The translations under genes were made by a program, and so were the position numbers. A stretch of 64,000 nucleotides of DNA from Ardenticatenaceae bacterium (GTDB taxonomy: Bacteria > Chloroflexota > Anaerolineae > Promineifilales > Promineifilaceae): positions 655,591 through 719,590 of the forward strand of contig JACKBS010000007.1 of the NCBI GenBank assembly GCA_020634435.1, read 5' to 3'. Every line of letters begins with the position of its first letter. The first letter of the stretch is position 1. Positions 42,233 through 51,891 of this stretch are shown here, in pieces. The notes under the pieces are model-generated. The model searched no databases and had not been told where the DNA came from. It saw only the letters and a list, made by a program, of their open reading frames with translations.

Positions 42233-44668
42233 TCTACGCCCAACACATTCCCCACCTGGCTCAAACGTCGCCGTAAAGCGCTGGACCTGACCCGCGAGGA
42301 GTTAGCCCGGCAGGCGCACTGTTCGGTCAGCACCATTCGTCGCCTGGAGGCGGGCGATTTGCGCCCGTCTACCCAGCTCGTGGGCCTGTTGGCGACCGCT
42401 CTACACCTGGCAGCAGAAGAGGTTGAGCCATTTACCCTGTTTGCCCGCGGCTTTAGCCAAGCACCACCTAAACCAGACATTTATTCACCTGTGGGCAGCA
42501 CGGCCGTTTCTCACCCCACCACCCCCACACCCGAACCAACCCAGGGCGATCTACCCGCCCCGCTCACCAGCTTTGTCGGGCGCAAACAAGAGTTAACGGC
42601 CGTTTGTGATCTACTCCAAGAAGCTGATGTGCGCCTGCTTACCCTCACCGGACCGCCGGGCACTGGCAAAACCCGCCTTAGCCTGGCCGCCGCCGAGCAG
42701 TTGGCCACCGACCTGCCCCACGGCACGTTTTTTGTCCCCCTGGCCCCCATCACCGATCCTGAACTGGTTTTAGTGACCATCGCTCAGGTGTTGGGCGTCA
42801 CCGAGCCAGCCCGCGCGGGCGATGGCCTGGCCCCGCTGCGGCAGGCGCTAAAAGAATTTTTGCGGCCCCGCCGCCTGCTGCTGGTGCTGGACAACTTTGA
42901 ACAGGTCACCAGCGCCGCGCCCATCGTCACCGAACTTTTGGCCGCAGCCCCTGGTCTGAAAATATTGGTGACCAGCCGTGAACGGCTCCGCGTCTATGGC
43001 GAGCATGAGTTCCCCGTACCGCCACTGCCCCTGCCCGACGTGAACCATTTACCGGCAGGAACGGCCGTTACCTACCTTTCCCGCTATCCCTCCATTCGCC
43101 TGTTCCAGGAACGCGCCCGCGCCATCCGGCCCGATTTTCGCCTGACTGATGACAACATCGCCGATGTGGCCCGCATTTGCGCCTGGCTCGATGGCCTGCC
43201 GCTGGCCATCGAAATGGCCGCCGCGCAGATAAAGTGGCTCACGCCAGCCCAGGCCTTTGCCCAGCTGAAAACCCGGCTCATCGCCCTCACCGGCGGCCCG
43301 CGTGACCTGACCCCGCGCCAGCAATCGCTCAGCGGAGCGATTGCCTGGAGCTACCACCTGCTCAGCGATCATGAGCGCCACCTGTTTGCCACGATGGGCA
43401 TCTTTGTGGACAGCTGTGATGTGGCCGCCGTTAGCGCCGTCTGGCAGCAGGCGGCAACCAGCCTGAATTACCCCGCCGTTGCCATTGATGCGGCGCAGAG
43501 TTTGCAGCTGCTGGCGGAAAAAAGCCTGCTCAACATTCTGCCCCAGCCAGACGGCCTACCGCGCTTTTTGATGCTGGAAACGGTACGGGAATATGCTTTG
43601 GAACAGCTAAAGGTGGATGGCTGGGAAACGGCCGTTCGTCAAGCCCACGCCGCCCATTTTGCCCACCTCGCGGAGACCGCGTACCGTCAATTCATGGCCA
43701 CCAACGATTCCGTCACCTGGCTCAGCTTGCTAGAAAAAGAGCTCCACAATGTCCGCGCCGCCATTACCTGGGCCATGGAAACGGCCGTACAAACCCGCAC
43801 CCCCGCCGACATTCGCTTTGCCCAGGAGCTAGTCGAAAACGTGCAGCACTTTTGGTACATTCGTGGCCACTTTCACGAGGCGCGTCATTGGCTCGATGCC
43901 GCCCTGACACTCAGCACCGAAGCCGACACGCTGCAAGCGCTGCTGCTCAACCGCACCGGCAAGTTTCTTCGCCTTCAGGGGGATATTGCCCTGGCGCAAA
44001 GCTATCACGAACAAGCCCTCGCTATTCAGCAGCGGCTGGGCGATGAGCTGGGGCAGTGCCGTTCGTTGGAAAATCTGGCCATTTTGGTAGGCACCCAAGG
44101 GGATTACGGCCGTGCCCGCGCCCTGCTTGAACAAACGCTAGAGATTGATCGCCGCAGCCGCGGTTCCCGCCCCGTGATCTCCACCATGAACAATTTGGCC
44201 ATTGTTTTACGCCGCCTGGGTGATCTGGCCGAAGCCGAACGACTGTACCAGGAAGGTACGCAGCTGTGCCGCGAAACCAACAATCTTTCTTCGCTCAGCT
44301 ACACGCTGCACGGCCTGGGCGAGGTAAATCTGGAGCGCGGCGAGCCAGCGGCGGCGCTGGGCTACCTGCGCGAAAGCCTCAGCCTGCGTCATCAGGTAGG
44401 CGACCGGCCTGAACTGGCCCTGTCGCTCAAAACGATGGGCTTTACCCGCTTTCTGCTCGGGGATGCGGCCACCGCGGCGCGGCTCTGCGCCGCCAGCGAG
44501 CGCTTGCAGCAAGAATTGGGCATCACACCCGCCGCCGCTTACCAGGCAGAAGCGGCCAACAGAATCAATCAGATTTTTAACCTGCTAGGGGAAGAAGCGT
44601 TTACCCGCCTCTGGCAAGAAGGGGGAGACCTGACTTTGGACCAGGCCGTCAGCCTGGCCCTGACATAA
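42230..44668 (+). CDS. XRE-HTH / NB-ARC / TPR STAND-type regulator
   Basis: 812 residues. N-terminal Cro/C1 HTH (LTREELARQAHCSVSTIRRLEAG), Pro-rich linker, then the NTPase: LTSFVGRKQELTAVCDLL, P-loop LTGPPGTGKTRLSL, LLLVLDNFEQV (Walker B), LVTSRERLRVYGEHEFPV and the helical GLPLAIEMAAAQIKWL. The C-terminal 250 residues carry TPR-like repeats (AQSYHEQALAIQQRLG, AERLYQEGTQLCRETNN). Members of this class are ligand-controlled NTPase switches. The fused HTH suggests a transcriptional role, although STAND proteins with TPRs also serve as defence sensors. No effector domain is fused, which favours regulation. Confidence 0.9.
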   Translation: MSTPNTFPTWLKRRRKALDLTREELARQAHCSVSTIRRLEAGDLRPSTQLVGLLATALHLAAEEVEPFTLFARGFSQAPPKPDIYSPVGSTAVSHPTTPTPEPTQGDLPAPLTSFVGRKQELTAVCDLLQEADVRLLTLTGPPGTGKTRLSLAAAEQLATDLPHGTFFVPLAPITDPELVLVTIAQVLGVTEPARAGDGLAPLRQALKEFLRPRRLLLVLDNFEQVTSAAPIVTELLAAAPGLKILVTSRERLRVYGEHEFPVPPLPLPDVNHLPAGTAVTYLSRYPSIRLFQERARAIRPDFRLTDDNIADVARICAWLDGLPLAIEMAAAQIKWLTPAQAFAQLKTRLIALTGGPRDLTPRQQSLSGAIAWSYHLLSDHERHLFATMGIFVDSCDVAAVSAVWQQAATSLNYPAVAIDAAQSLQLLAEKSLLNILPQPDGLPRFLMLETVREYALEQLKVDGWETAVRQAHAAHFAHLAETAYRQFMATNDSVTWLSLLEKELHNVRAAITWAMETAVQTRTPADIRFAQELVENVQHFWYIRGHFHEARHWLDAALTLSTEADTLQALLLNRTGKFLRLQGDIALAQSYHEQALAIQQRLGDELGQCRSLENLAILVGTQGDYGRARALLEQTLEIDRRSRGSRPVISTMNNLAIVLRRLGDLAEAERLYQEGTQLCRETNNLSSLSYTLHGLGEVNLERGEPAAALGYLRESLSLRHQVGDRPELALSLKTMGFTRFLLGDAATAARLCAASERLQQELGITPAAAYQAEAANRINQIFNLLGEEAFTRLWQEGGDLTLDQAVSLALT

Positions 44669-44680
44669 CAAGGAGCTTGT

Positions 44681-44740
44681 ATGAAATTAAGTTTTCCACA
44701 TGCGGGTCACCGGAATGTATCAACCAGTGAACGCTGTTAA
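44681..44740 (+). CDS. Possible 19-residue peptide ORF
   Basis: ATG with AAGGAG seven bases upstream, reading MKLSFPHAGHRNVSTSERC then stop, 12 bases after the STAND gene. It could be a real small peptide or the truncated start of a lost gene. Nothing else is seen in 44741-44905. Confidence 0.25.
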   Translation: MKLSFPHAGHRNVSTSERC

Positions 44741-44905
44741 TGAAACGACGACAGGCGGCTTCGTCCCCAGCGTAATATTTAGTGTGCTGGGCAGGAACTC
44801 ATAGATTTTAAACCATCGCATATCGTTCATTTGTGACATCTGGTAAACATCCACCAAATATCAACAGACCCCAGTCACCCTCGCACAAACCAGGATAATT
44901 GAGGC

Positions 44906-45361
44906 ATGACAGAAAAAATTGAGATACGGCCGTTCCATCCCCACCAACATCAAGCCGCCACAAAACAGCTCATCCTGGCCGGATTAGCCGACCATTGGGG
45001 CACGCTGGACCTGTCGCTCAACCCAGACCTGAACGACATTGCCCACAGCTACGCGGGCGAAACGTTTTTGCTGGCTTTTGCGGGCAGTTCACTTGTTGGT
45101 TGTGGCGCTTTGGTGCAAGAAGAGGGTATGCCCGGTTACGGCCGTATTGTGCGCATGTCGGTCAACAAGGCCAACCGGCGGCAGGGGATTGGCCAGCAAA
45201 TTTTACGACGGTTGGAGGAAACGGCCGTACAGCGCCAATTCCACAAACTTGTTCTGGAAACTACCGAAACCTGGCTGGAAGTAGTGGCTTTTTACCAGGC
45301 CAATGGCTACCAAATCATCGAGCATCGCGACGGCGATACCCATTTTGAGAAGGTTCTTTAA
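44906..45361 (+). CDS. GNAT-family N-acetyltransferase
   Basis: 151 residues. GNAT fold with the acetyl-CoA binding motif A (VNKANRRQGIGQQILRRLEE, R/QxxGxG/A), preceded by strand IVRMSV and followed by KLVLETTETWLEVVAFYQANGYQIIE. Acceptor unknown. GATAAT at 44894-44899 ends six bases before the ATG, a possible leaderless transcript, although a GAGG also lies close to the start. Stands between the STAND regulator and the biosynthetic cluster and is not clearly part of the latter. Confidence 0.88.
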   Translation: MTEKIEIRPFHPHQHQAATKQLILAGLADHWGTLDLSLNPDLNDIAHSYAGETFLLAFAGSSLVGCGALVQEEGMPGYGRIVRMSVNKANRRQGIGQQILRRLEETAVQRQFHKLVLETTETWLEVVAFYQANGYQIIEHRDGDTHFEKVL

Positions 45362-45701
45362 CCTTTGGCGTGTAATGGAAACGGCCGTCTGCCTCACTGC
45401 TTGCCCATTCATTTGCAGCTCTTTTGCAGCTCTTTTGCAGGTCGGCCCCATTCCTTTCCTCTACACTTATCAGTTCTAACTGGACCCTGCTAGAACAGAG
45501 GCGGGCAATGCGTCTTTGCGATGAGGCCTGCCCCGGCTGACTTGTTACTAAAAACAACCATGTTAAAATACTTGCAATGAGATTTACTCTCTCCTCTCAA
45601 ATCGCTCTTACACATTTTTGGATCATCAACAGTACATTCGTAGGTCTACGAAAATTTGTAAATGTTGCGTGCCATGCCGGGGGATGGTTATCAGGAAAAT
45701 A
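45362..45701. other. Gap upstream of the biosynthetic cluster
   Basis: No gene. Contains TTTGCAGCTC repeated near 45413-45440 and an imperfect hairpin GGGCA...TGCCC around 45502-45535. The cluster promoter should be here but I could not fix one. Confidence 0.45.
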
Positions 45702-46955
45702 ATGTTGGAAACGCAGTTGGCTGACTATCATTCTCGCCAAAAGCATGAAGAAGAAATCCTGCGGTGGCTAAAAAATCATAAAAACAGTTTACCGACGCCC
45801 CTTTATTTATACAGTGAAGCGGTGTTGCATGAGGCTGTGGCCTCATATCGCGCCCTTTTCCCAGACAATGCGCGGGGCTTTTATGCCTTAAAAGCCAACC
45901 CGCAGCCCGCGTTGGTAAGCCAATTTGCCCAGCAGGGAATTGGTGGGGAAATTACCGGCCAGGCAGAATGGGAACATTGCCGGGCAGCGGGGCTAAAACC
46001 AGAGAATATTTTGGCGGGTGGCGTCGTGAAGTCGCAATCTTTTCTGGAGATGCTCTGCCAGGCTGGCCCGGCGGCCATTGTCATTGAATCCGAGGCGGAA
46101 TGGGAGCGCTTGAAGCAAGTGAAAGCGCATGCCCAGCAAACCCGCATCCTGCTGCGAATTAACCCTGGCGTTTCGTTTGGCGGGTTAAACATGGCTGGAG
46201 GCTCGCAATTTGGCCTGAGCCGCGACCAAGCCCTGGCCATTGCCCAAGAATGCCAGGCGAACCCGCGCCTGGAAATGTTGGGGTTGCATTTTTACTTTGG
46301 GTCGCAGCGTCTGGAAGTTGATCCCATTATTCAAGCGGTAGAAGTGGTTGAAGAAACTATCCAAACCTTCCGCGCCGCCGGGGTAGCCATACAGGTTGTT
46401 GATTTGGGCCTGGGCTGCGGTGTGCCTTATTTGGCGCGTGACAAAGCGCTCGATGAAGCCGCCCTGCGTGAACAATTGCACGCGCACTGGCAAAATCCGG
46501 TCTGGGATGATGTTGACATCTGGTTTGAAGCGGGGCGTGCATTGGTGGCCCGCTCTGGTTACTACCTGGCGCGAGTTATTGATCGCAAGCAGCTTCATGG
46601 CGAAACGTTTATTTTTCTGGATGGGGGCCTCAATGTGCACAATCCTGGGGTTGGCCTGGGGGGATTTTTACGCCGCAATCCACGTTTTCACTTTATGACC
46701 AACCAAGTTTTGGGACGCGAAGAAACCATCAATCTGGTCGGGAATTTATGCACCACGGCCGATACGGTCGGCACGAATGTGACAGCGCCGGTTCTGTGCG
46801 AAGATGATCTGGTCATCATTCCCAACGCGGGCGCTTACTGCCAGACAACAGCCATGTGGGGGTTTAACAGCCAACCGTTGTTTCATGAGGGTCTATTGGC
46901 CTGCGACGGCCGTTTTACACCATTTTCTCCCCAATTCGAGTACGTCTTAAAATAA
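45702..46955 (+). CDS. PLP-dependent decarboxylase, fold III (DAP/Orn decarboxylase 2 family; BtrK-like)
   Basis: 417 residues from the ATG with AGGAAA upstream; earlier ATGs in the frame lack this. Alanine-racemase-like barrel then beta domain: internal aldimine Lys64 in GFYALKANPQP, MLGLHFYFGSQ, VVDLGLGCGVPY for the phosphate loop, FEAGRALVA, and the C-terminal VLCEDDLVIIPNAGAYCQTTAMWGF. Members decarboxylate DAP, Orn or Arg, while BtrK of butirosin acts on glutamyl attached to a carrier protein. First gene of the NRPS cluster, 33 bases before the ligase. The proximity to a free ACP and a BtrH homologue supports a carrier-bound substrate. Confidence 0.88.
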   Translation: MLETQLADYHSRQKHEEEILRWLKNHKNSLPTPLYLYSEAVLHEAVASYRALFPDNARGFYALKANPQPALVSQFAQQGIGGEITGQAEWEHCRAAGLKPENILAGGVVKSQSFLEMLCQAGPAAIVIESEAEWERLKQVKAHAQQTRILLRINPGVSFGGLNMAGGSQFGLSRDQALAIAQECQANPRLEMLGLHFYFGSQRLEVDPIIQAVEVVEETIQTFRAAGVAIQVVDLGLGCGVPYLARDKALDEAALREQLHAHWQNPVWDDVDIWFEAGRALVARSGYYLARVIDRKQLHGETFIFLDGGLNVHNPGVGLGGFLRRNPRFHFMTNQVLGREETINLVGNLCTTADTVGTNVTAPVLCEDDLVIIPNAGAYCQTTAMWGFNSQPLFHEGLLACDGRFTPFSPQFEYVLK

Positions 46956-46988
46956 CCATCCTTCAGGTATTTTCTTAGTAGTTTGCTT

Positions 46989-48452
46989 ATGTCTTTGCCT
47001 GCTTTCCCCAATTTTCCCCGTGATGGCATCGGGTTGAGTCTATACACAATCCTGGCCAATCACGTGCGGCAGCAACCCGACAAGGTTTATCTGTACAGCG
47101 CAGACGGCCGTATGACCACTCGCCAGATGCACGATGCCGCTTTGCGTCTGGGAAAAGCATTGGAAGAGCGGCTGGATTCAAATCGGATCGTGGCCATTAG
47201 TTTGAACAGTGGTACGGCCGTATTGCAGCTGGTCTGGGCCTGTTTATCGTCGGGAATATGCCTGGCATTTTTGCCAACCATCTCCGACCCTGAGCAAGTC
47301 GCTGCGCTACAGTCCCAAATTGGGGCGGAGCTGCTGATCACCGATCTGCCGGAGCTGCAAGCGCTGCCAGGGGCACTTTCGTTTGCGGCTTTGCAGCAAG
47401 CGGCTGAACAGGAAGATGATGGGGATTGGGATACGGCAGTATCGCCCCAAACACCTGCTTTCCTCTTCCAAACCAGCGGCACTACGGGCGCGGCCAAATG
47501 GATTCAGGTAACGCACGGGCAATACGCCGCCGCCATTGAAAGCATGCAGGATGTAGGCTGCCTGGATCACGCCATCGAGCAAACTGTTTTTATCACCCCA
47601 CCCCTGTCGCACTCCTACGGGCTGAGCAGCCTGCTGGAGTACAGCGCGATGGGCGCGGCGGTAGTTCTGCCGGCGGCCGGTTCGACGATGGGCGCGGTGG
47701 GCGATCTGCTGCAAGAGCGTTTTAATGGCGTGATCACTGCGCTGGAAGGCGTGCCCCACTTTTATGCCCAACTGGCCCGCCTGGCCCGGCGCGTCAATTT
47801 GCCCAATTTGCGCCACATCGGTTTTGGCGGCGGGGCGCTAGACCAGGAGGCGGTACGCCAAATTCAGGCCGTCCACTCAGACCTCAGCTATTCGGTGCGC
47901 TACGGCCTCACGGAAACGCCCTCGGTGGTGAGCCACAAGCGCTTTGCGCCGCCTTATGCCGACAACTGGCAATCTTCGGGCCAGGTGCTGCCCATTTACA
48001 CGCTGCGCCTAGTGGATGAGGCGGGGAATTGTGTGCCTGCTGGCCAACCTGGTGAGATTCAGCTTCAGGGGGAAAGTTTAGCGTGGCCGTATTGGGGTGA
48101 AACGGCCGTTGCCGACTTCTTCCCCACTGGCGACATTGGCTACATTGACCCCACCACGCAGGAATTGTTTATAAAAGGCCGTCAGAGCGCCTTTCTCAAG
48201 GTGCGCGGCTACCGGCTCAGCCCGGAGTATTTGGAATCGGTCATTGGGTCCTGCGCCGGGGTCGTGGATTGTCGTGTCTCTGGCAGCGAAACCGGTATCC
48301 TGGCCGAAGTTGTCCCAGCTGATGCGTCGGTATCGTCCCAAACATTGCTAACCGCCTTAGCCGCAAAACTTCCTAACTATGCCCTGCCGGAAGCCATCAC
48401 TTTTGTAGCCGCAATCCCGCGCACCCATTCGGGCAAAATCAAACGATATTAG
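46989..48452 (+). CDS. Stand-alone AMP-forming ligase / adenylation enzyme
   Basis: 487 residues. ANL superfamily: P-loop-like FQTSGTTGAAKWIQVTH (A3), YGLTETPS (A5), TGDIGYIDP (A7), KVRGYRLSPEYLE (A8) and catalytic Lys in the C-terminal HSGKIKR (A10). It activates a carboxylic or amino acid as adenylate and loads a thiol, most likely the phosphopantetheine arm of the carrier protein encoded next. It is shorter than many acyl-CoA ligases and has no membrane helix. Substrate code not deduced because the A4 region diverges from NRPS domains. Confidence 0.88.
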   Translation: MSLPAFPNFPRDGIGLSLYTILANHVRQQPDKVYLYSADGRMTTRQMHDAALRLGKALEERLDSNRIVAISLNSGTAVLQLVWACLSSGICLAFLPTISDPEQVAALQSQIGAELLITDLPELQALPGALSFAALQQAAEQEDDGDWDTAVSPQTPAFLFQTSGTTGAAKWIQVTHGQYAAAIESMQDVGCLDHAIEQTVFITPPLSHSYGLSSLLEYSAMGAAVVLPAAGSTMGAVGDLLQERFNGVITALEGVPHFYAQLARLARRVNLPNLRHIGFGGGALDQEAVRQIQAVHSDLSYSVRYGLTETPSVVSHKRFAPPYADNWQSSGQVLPIYTLRLVDEAGNCVPAGQPGEIQLQGESLAWPYWGETAVADFFPTGDIGYIDPTTQELFIKGRQSAFLKVRGYRLSPEYLESVIGSCAGVVDCRVSGSETGILAEVVPADASVSSQTLLTALAAKLPNYALPEAITFVAAIPRTHSGKIKRY

Positions 48453-48537
48453 CCAAGAGCCAGAACAACTCCCCGGAAAATCTTGGGAACAGTTCCAGCT
48501 TTTGCCAAAACACACAATCATAACTGGAGAAATTTTC

Positions 48538-48795
48538 ATGGAACAACTAAAACAAGATCAGGTAACCGAAAAACTGCTAACCGTTTTGAGCAAGCACCTC
48601 AAATTTGCCGATGATCCCCAGGCCATTCCGATGGATAAGCCGCTAGATGAACTGGGTCTGGATTCAATGGGCGCGGTTAACTTGCTCCTGGATTTGGAAG
48701 ACAGTTTTGAAATTTCCTTTCCGGGTTCGCTCTTATCTGAAGACACCTTCAAAACCGCCGCCAATCTGCACAAGGCGGTCGCTTCGTTGGTTTAG
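48538..48795 (+). CDS. Stand-alone acyl/peptidyl carrier protein
   Basis: 85 residues from the ATG with CTGGAGAAA upstream. Carrier fold of four helices with the phosphopantetheine attachment site DELGLDSMGAVNLLLDLE (Ser43). Carries the activated acid as a thioester for the decarboxylase and acyltransferase. Lies between ligase and nucleotidyltransferase genes, in step with BtrI-type free carriers in other clusters. Confidence 0.92.
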   Translation: MEQLKQDQVTEKLLTVLSKHLKFADDPQAIPMDKPLDELGLDSMGAVNLLLDLEDSFEISFPGSLLSEDTFKTAANLHKAVASLV

Positions 48796-48944
48796 CGATC
48801 ATCATTGTAAAACAAATCCTGGTTGTCCTTGCCGACACCAAACCATAACAACGAAATAGTGACACAAATTCCAGGGGGATGGGTAGATCGCCGCAGGACA
48901 CCCTCTGTTTTTTCCGCGATTTACCACACAAGAGGAGTAAATTG

Positions 48945-50075
48945 ATGAAAATCCCTGATTTAGCGTTTGGTCCCGAATGGGCGCTGCTGGAGCTGCTGTG
49001 CCTGGGCCTGATTACCGAAGAAGAGCAAAACGCCTTTGACGAGCTGGTCAAATCTGGCACTTTGGATTGGGGCATGCTGCTGGAGCAATCTTTACGGCAC
49101 AAAATGCTGCCGCTGTTGGCCTTCCACACCATCATGGCCGAGCCGGGTACGGCCGTTCCGCGCCGCGTGCAGGATCATTTCCGTTCAGTCATTGATCTGA
49201 ATCGGCACAAAAGAACGATCTGGTATCCTGAAGCGCACAAAATCATCCAATTTTTAGGCGAGAAAAATATCCAGGTTTTGGGCCGCAAGGATGTGGCCTT
49301 TGAATCTCGCCTGTACGGGGGCAACAGCAGCCGCCGCTTTGGCGACATCGATCTACTCATCCATCCCAAAGACCGCGACGGCGTGCTGGCCGCACTGCCG
49401 GAGCTGGGCTACCAACCCAGCCTCTTCGATTGGAAAACGCAGCAGCTAGCGCCGATTCCGCGCCAGCATTTAATGATTTTCCGCCTGAACCCAGACCATT
49501 TGCCAGTGCATTCTCGCCTGACAGGCGACCCGATCATGCAGTACCTGGAAATTGATTTTGCCAACAGCCTCACCTGGCACGGCAGCGAGTACGATGTGCC
49601 GCTGGATGCAGCGATGGCTGAAATCAGCTACGAGCCGGTCAGCGGTTTCCCCGATATGGAAATCCCCTGCCTGACCCCACCTTACCAGTTTATCGGCACA
49701 GTCTTGCATCTATTCCGTGAGGCGTGGTTTGAGCGGTGGCTGGAGTGGGAGCAAGACGTGGACCTGACCAAGTTTAGCGATGTCATTCGCCTGTGGCGGG
49801 CGTATGAAGATGTCTTGGCCACCCGTTCGTTTGCCCAGCTGCTGGAAGAATTCAAGATTGTTGAGCCGATGATGTGGGTGCTGGAACATCTGGACCGGAC
49901 GTTCAACATGAATACGGTGGCCGCTTTAGGGCTGGAAGGGCGTGTCAGCGAAGAATGGCTGTTTAGCGGCCGGGCCTCGGGCAAAAATCTGTTCCGCTGG
50001 CAGGGTAGCATGCGGGAACGTCTGTACACCAAAAATCGGCAAACGCTGTTTGTGGCGCTGGAGGAAGCAGTCTGA
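48945..50075 (+). CDS. Nucleotidyltransferase-family protein (NTP_transf_5-like)
   Basis: 376 residues, ATG after AGAGGAG. The core reads KNIQVLGRKDVAFESRLYGGNSSRRFGDIDLLIHPKDRDGVLAALPELGYQP, with the GDIDLLI acidic pair typical of the uncharacterised nucleotidyltransferase family found in natural-product and polysaccharide gene clusters. The flanking helical region is long. It may adenylylate a sugar, a peptide or a protein. Its stop overlaps the next start by one base. Role in the pathway is a guess. Confidence 0.75.
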   Translation: MKIPDLAFGPEWALLELLCLGLITEEEQNAFDELVKSGTLDWGMLLEQSLRHKMLPLLAFHTIMAEPGTAVPRRVQDHFRSVIDLNRHKRTIWYPEAHKIIQFLGEKNIQVLGRKDVAFESRLYGGNSSRRFGDIDLLIHPKDRDGVLAALPELGYQPSLFDWKTQQLAPIPRQHLMIFRLNPDHLPVHSRLTGDPIMQYLEIDFANSLTWHGSEYDVPLDAAMAEISYEPVSGFPDMEIPCLTPPYQFIGTVLHLFREAWFERWLEWEQDVDLTKFSDVIRLWRAYEDVLATRSFAQLLEEFKIVEPMMWVLEHLDRTFNMNTVAALGLEGRVSEEWLFSGRASGKNLFRWQGSMRERLYTKNRQTLFVALEEAV

Positions 50076-50869
50076 TGGACACGTTGACAAATACGGCCGT
50101 AATCATCTACCAAATGGGCAAAGTTGGCTCCACCAGTATTCACCACTCGCTGGAAGAAGCGTCGCTGCAACTACCCATCTACAAAGTACACTTTCTTTCC
50201 GACGAGGGCATGGCCCACGCCGTGGAGTTCCACCAAAAAACGCTCAAAATCCCTTGGGAAAACACGCCCCACATTCAAACCAGCGAGTTTTTGCGCGAGA
50301 AAATTCAAGCAGACCCCGGCAGCCAGTGGAAAGTGATAACCCTGGTGCGCGATCCGGTCATGCGAGAAGTCTCTGAATTTTTCCAGTACGTGCACAGCAT
50401 GTATCCAGAGCTGCTGGATGAAGCGGGCAACATCGAAAAAGAGCGGGCCATCAAGCTGCTGCAAACCCGGCTCATGTTCTACAACCCGGAGAAAAACTAC
50501 ACCTGCCGCTGGTTCGACATGGAAATCAAGGGCATGTTTGGCCTGGACGTTTACGCACATCCTTTTGACACGGAAAAAGGGTATTCCATCTTGCAACATG
50601 GCAATGTGGAGCTGCTCATCCTGCGGCTTGAGGATTTGAACGAGAACTTCAGCGAGGCGATCGGCCAATTTTTGGCCCTGGCATCGCCCATTGAGCTCGT
50701 CCGGTCCAACGTGCGCGCCGAACAAAAGCGCGGCTCAACGTATGAGCAAGTACGGCAAGAGCTGACGCTGCGCGAATCGGTCTGCCGCAAAATTTACTCC
50801 TCCAAATATGCCCAACATTTCTACTCAGAAGCAGAAATTGAGCGGCTTATCCAAAAATGGTCTGGGTAG
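50075..50869 (+). CDS. Sulfotransferase-like protein (capsular polysaccharide synthesis family)
   Basis: 264 residues, start overlapping the previous stop. N-terminal VIIYQMGKVGSTSIHHSLEE is a PAPS-binding 5'-phosphosulfate loop (GKVGSTS), and VITLVRDPVMREVSEFFQ is the 3'-phosphate-binding segment. No signal or TM segment. Such proteins are usually labelled putative capsular polysaccharide synthesis or sulfotransferase. In this cluster it could sulfate the product or a precursor, although no PAPS-making gene is nearby. Confidence 0.75.
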   Translation: MDTLTNTAVIIYQMGKVGSTSIHHSLEEASLQLPIYKVHFLSDEGMAHAVEFHQKTLKIPWENTPHIQTSEFLREKIQADPGSQWKVITLVRDPVMREVSEFFQYVHSMYPELLDEAGNIEKERAIKLLQTRLMFYNPEKNYTCRWFDMEIKGMFGLDVYAHPFDTEKGYSILQHGNVELLILRLEDLNENFSEAIGQFLALASPIELVRSNVRAEQKRGSTYEQVRQELTLRESVCRKIYSSKYAQHFYSEAEIERLIQKWSG

Positions 50870-50877
50870 TCGGCTAG

Positions 50878-51891
50878 ATGCTTTCCGTAGACACGATTGA
50901 GTACCCCAGCAAATATTTGTCCTGCTATGAGTCGGTGTTGATGACGCTGCTCAAGCACCAGGGCATAAACGATGAAGCGGCTTTGTTTGGGACGCAGGCT
51001 TATTTTGTCTTCACGCCGGAACCAATGGGCATCTCGCCCAAACTCCACAGCGTAGACGATGAGTGGCAGCGGCTGTATGGCTACCAGGTACAAATCCAGC
51101 CCATTGCCGATGAGGCTGCGCTGCGGCACGTCGTGAACCACAATCTGGCCCAAGGCGTCCCCGTCTGTTTGCCGGTCGATATTTTTGCCCTGCCGCACAC
51201 CATGCATTACCAACAGCTGCACCAGCATCATTATGTCAATCTATTTGCGGCAGAAAACGGCCGTTACTACCTCGTCTGCCCCTACTACCGTTTTCAAGGC
51301 TGGGTAGACGCCGCGCTGGTACACGATGGCTTTTTCTCGCCCGTTGTGGCGGCGAAAGGCGCAGTGGTGATCACCTTACCGCAGGTGGAACGGCCGTTCC
51401 TAACCGAAGCCACCGTGTTAAATCTCATCGAGGAAAACTGCCGCTTCATGCTGAATCTGGCTGCACCCGCCGCGCTGGCGCAAGAGGCACTCCATCTTTT
51501 GGGGCTGGCCGGTTTGCAAACCTTCGCTACCACCTTCCAGCAAATGGCCGATACGTCGGACAGCGCTGTCGTCTTCAAGAGCGACTACATCAATTTGTCA
51601 CGGCATCTAACGGCCGTTGGCCATTCACGTTATTGGTTCCAACAGCTGATCGCGCAGCAGGGCAGTGGATTGTTCAGCCCTGGCAGCCAGGAAATGTTAG
51701 CTGGGGAGTTTACGGCCGTTATTCAAGCGTGGAAGTCGCTAGGATTACAGCTGGGGATGGGCGTCCACGGCCAGCGTGCCGCCATCATCCAGCGGGTGGC
51801 CGCAGGCATCCAAGAAATGCACAAGCAGGAAACGCGCCTGTTCAACACCGTGTTGGGCGCATTGCCCACGTACGAGCAAGGAACATTATGA
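50878..51891 (+). CDS. BtrH-like acyltransferase
   Basis: 337 residues. N-terminal half matches the BtrH-type cysteine-peptidase-like fold: YLSCYESVLMTLLKHQGIND with the Cys in a SCYE context, a middle GVPVCLPVDIFALPHTMHYQQLHQHHYVNLF with conserved His/Asp. The second half is helical. BtrH of butirosin synthesis moves an aminoacyl group from a free ACP to an amine acceptor. Together with the free carrier protein this fits an acyl hand-off step. The stop overlaps the NRPS start (ATGA). Confidence 0.8.
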   Translation: MLSVDTIEYPSKYLSCYESVLMTLLKHQGINDEAALFGTQAYFVFTPEPMGISPKLHSVDDEWQRLYGYQVQIQPIADEAALRHVVNHNLAQGVPVCLPVDIFALPHTMHYQQLHQHHYVNLFAAENGRYYLVCPYYRFQGWVDAALVHDGFFSPVVAAKGAVVITLPQVERPFLTEATVLNLIEENCRFMLNLAAPAALAQEALHLLGLAGLQTFATTFQQMADTSDSAVVFKSDYINLSRHLTAVGHSRYWFQQLIAQQGSGLFSPGSQEMLAGEFTAVIQAWKSLGLQLGMGVHGQRAAIIQRVAAGIQEMHKQETRLFNTVLGALPTYEQGTL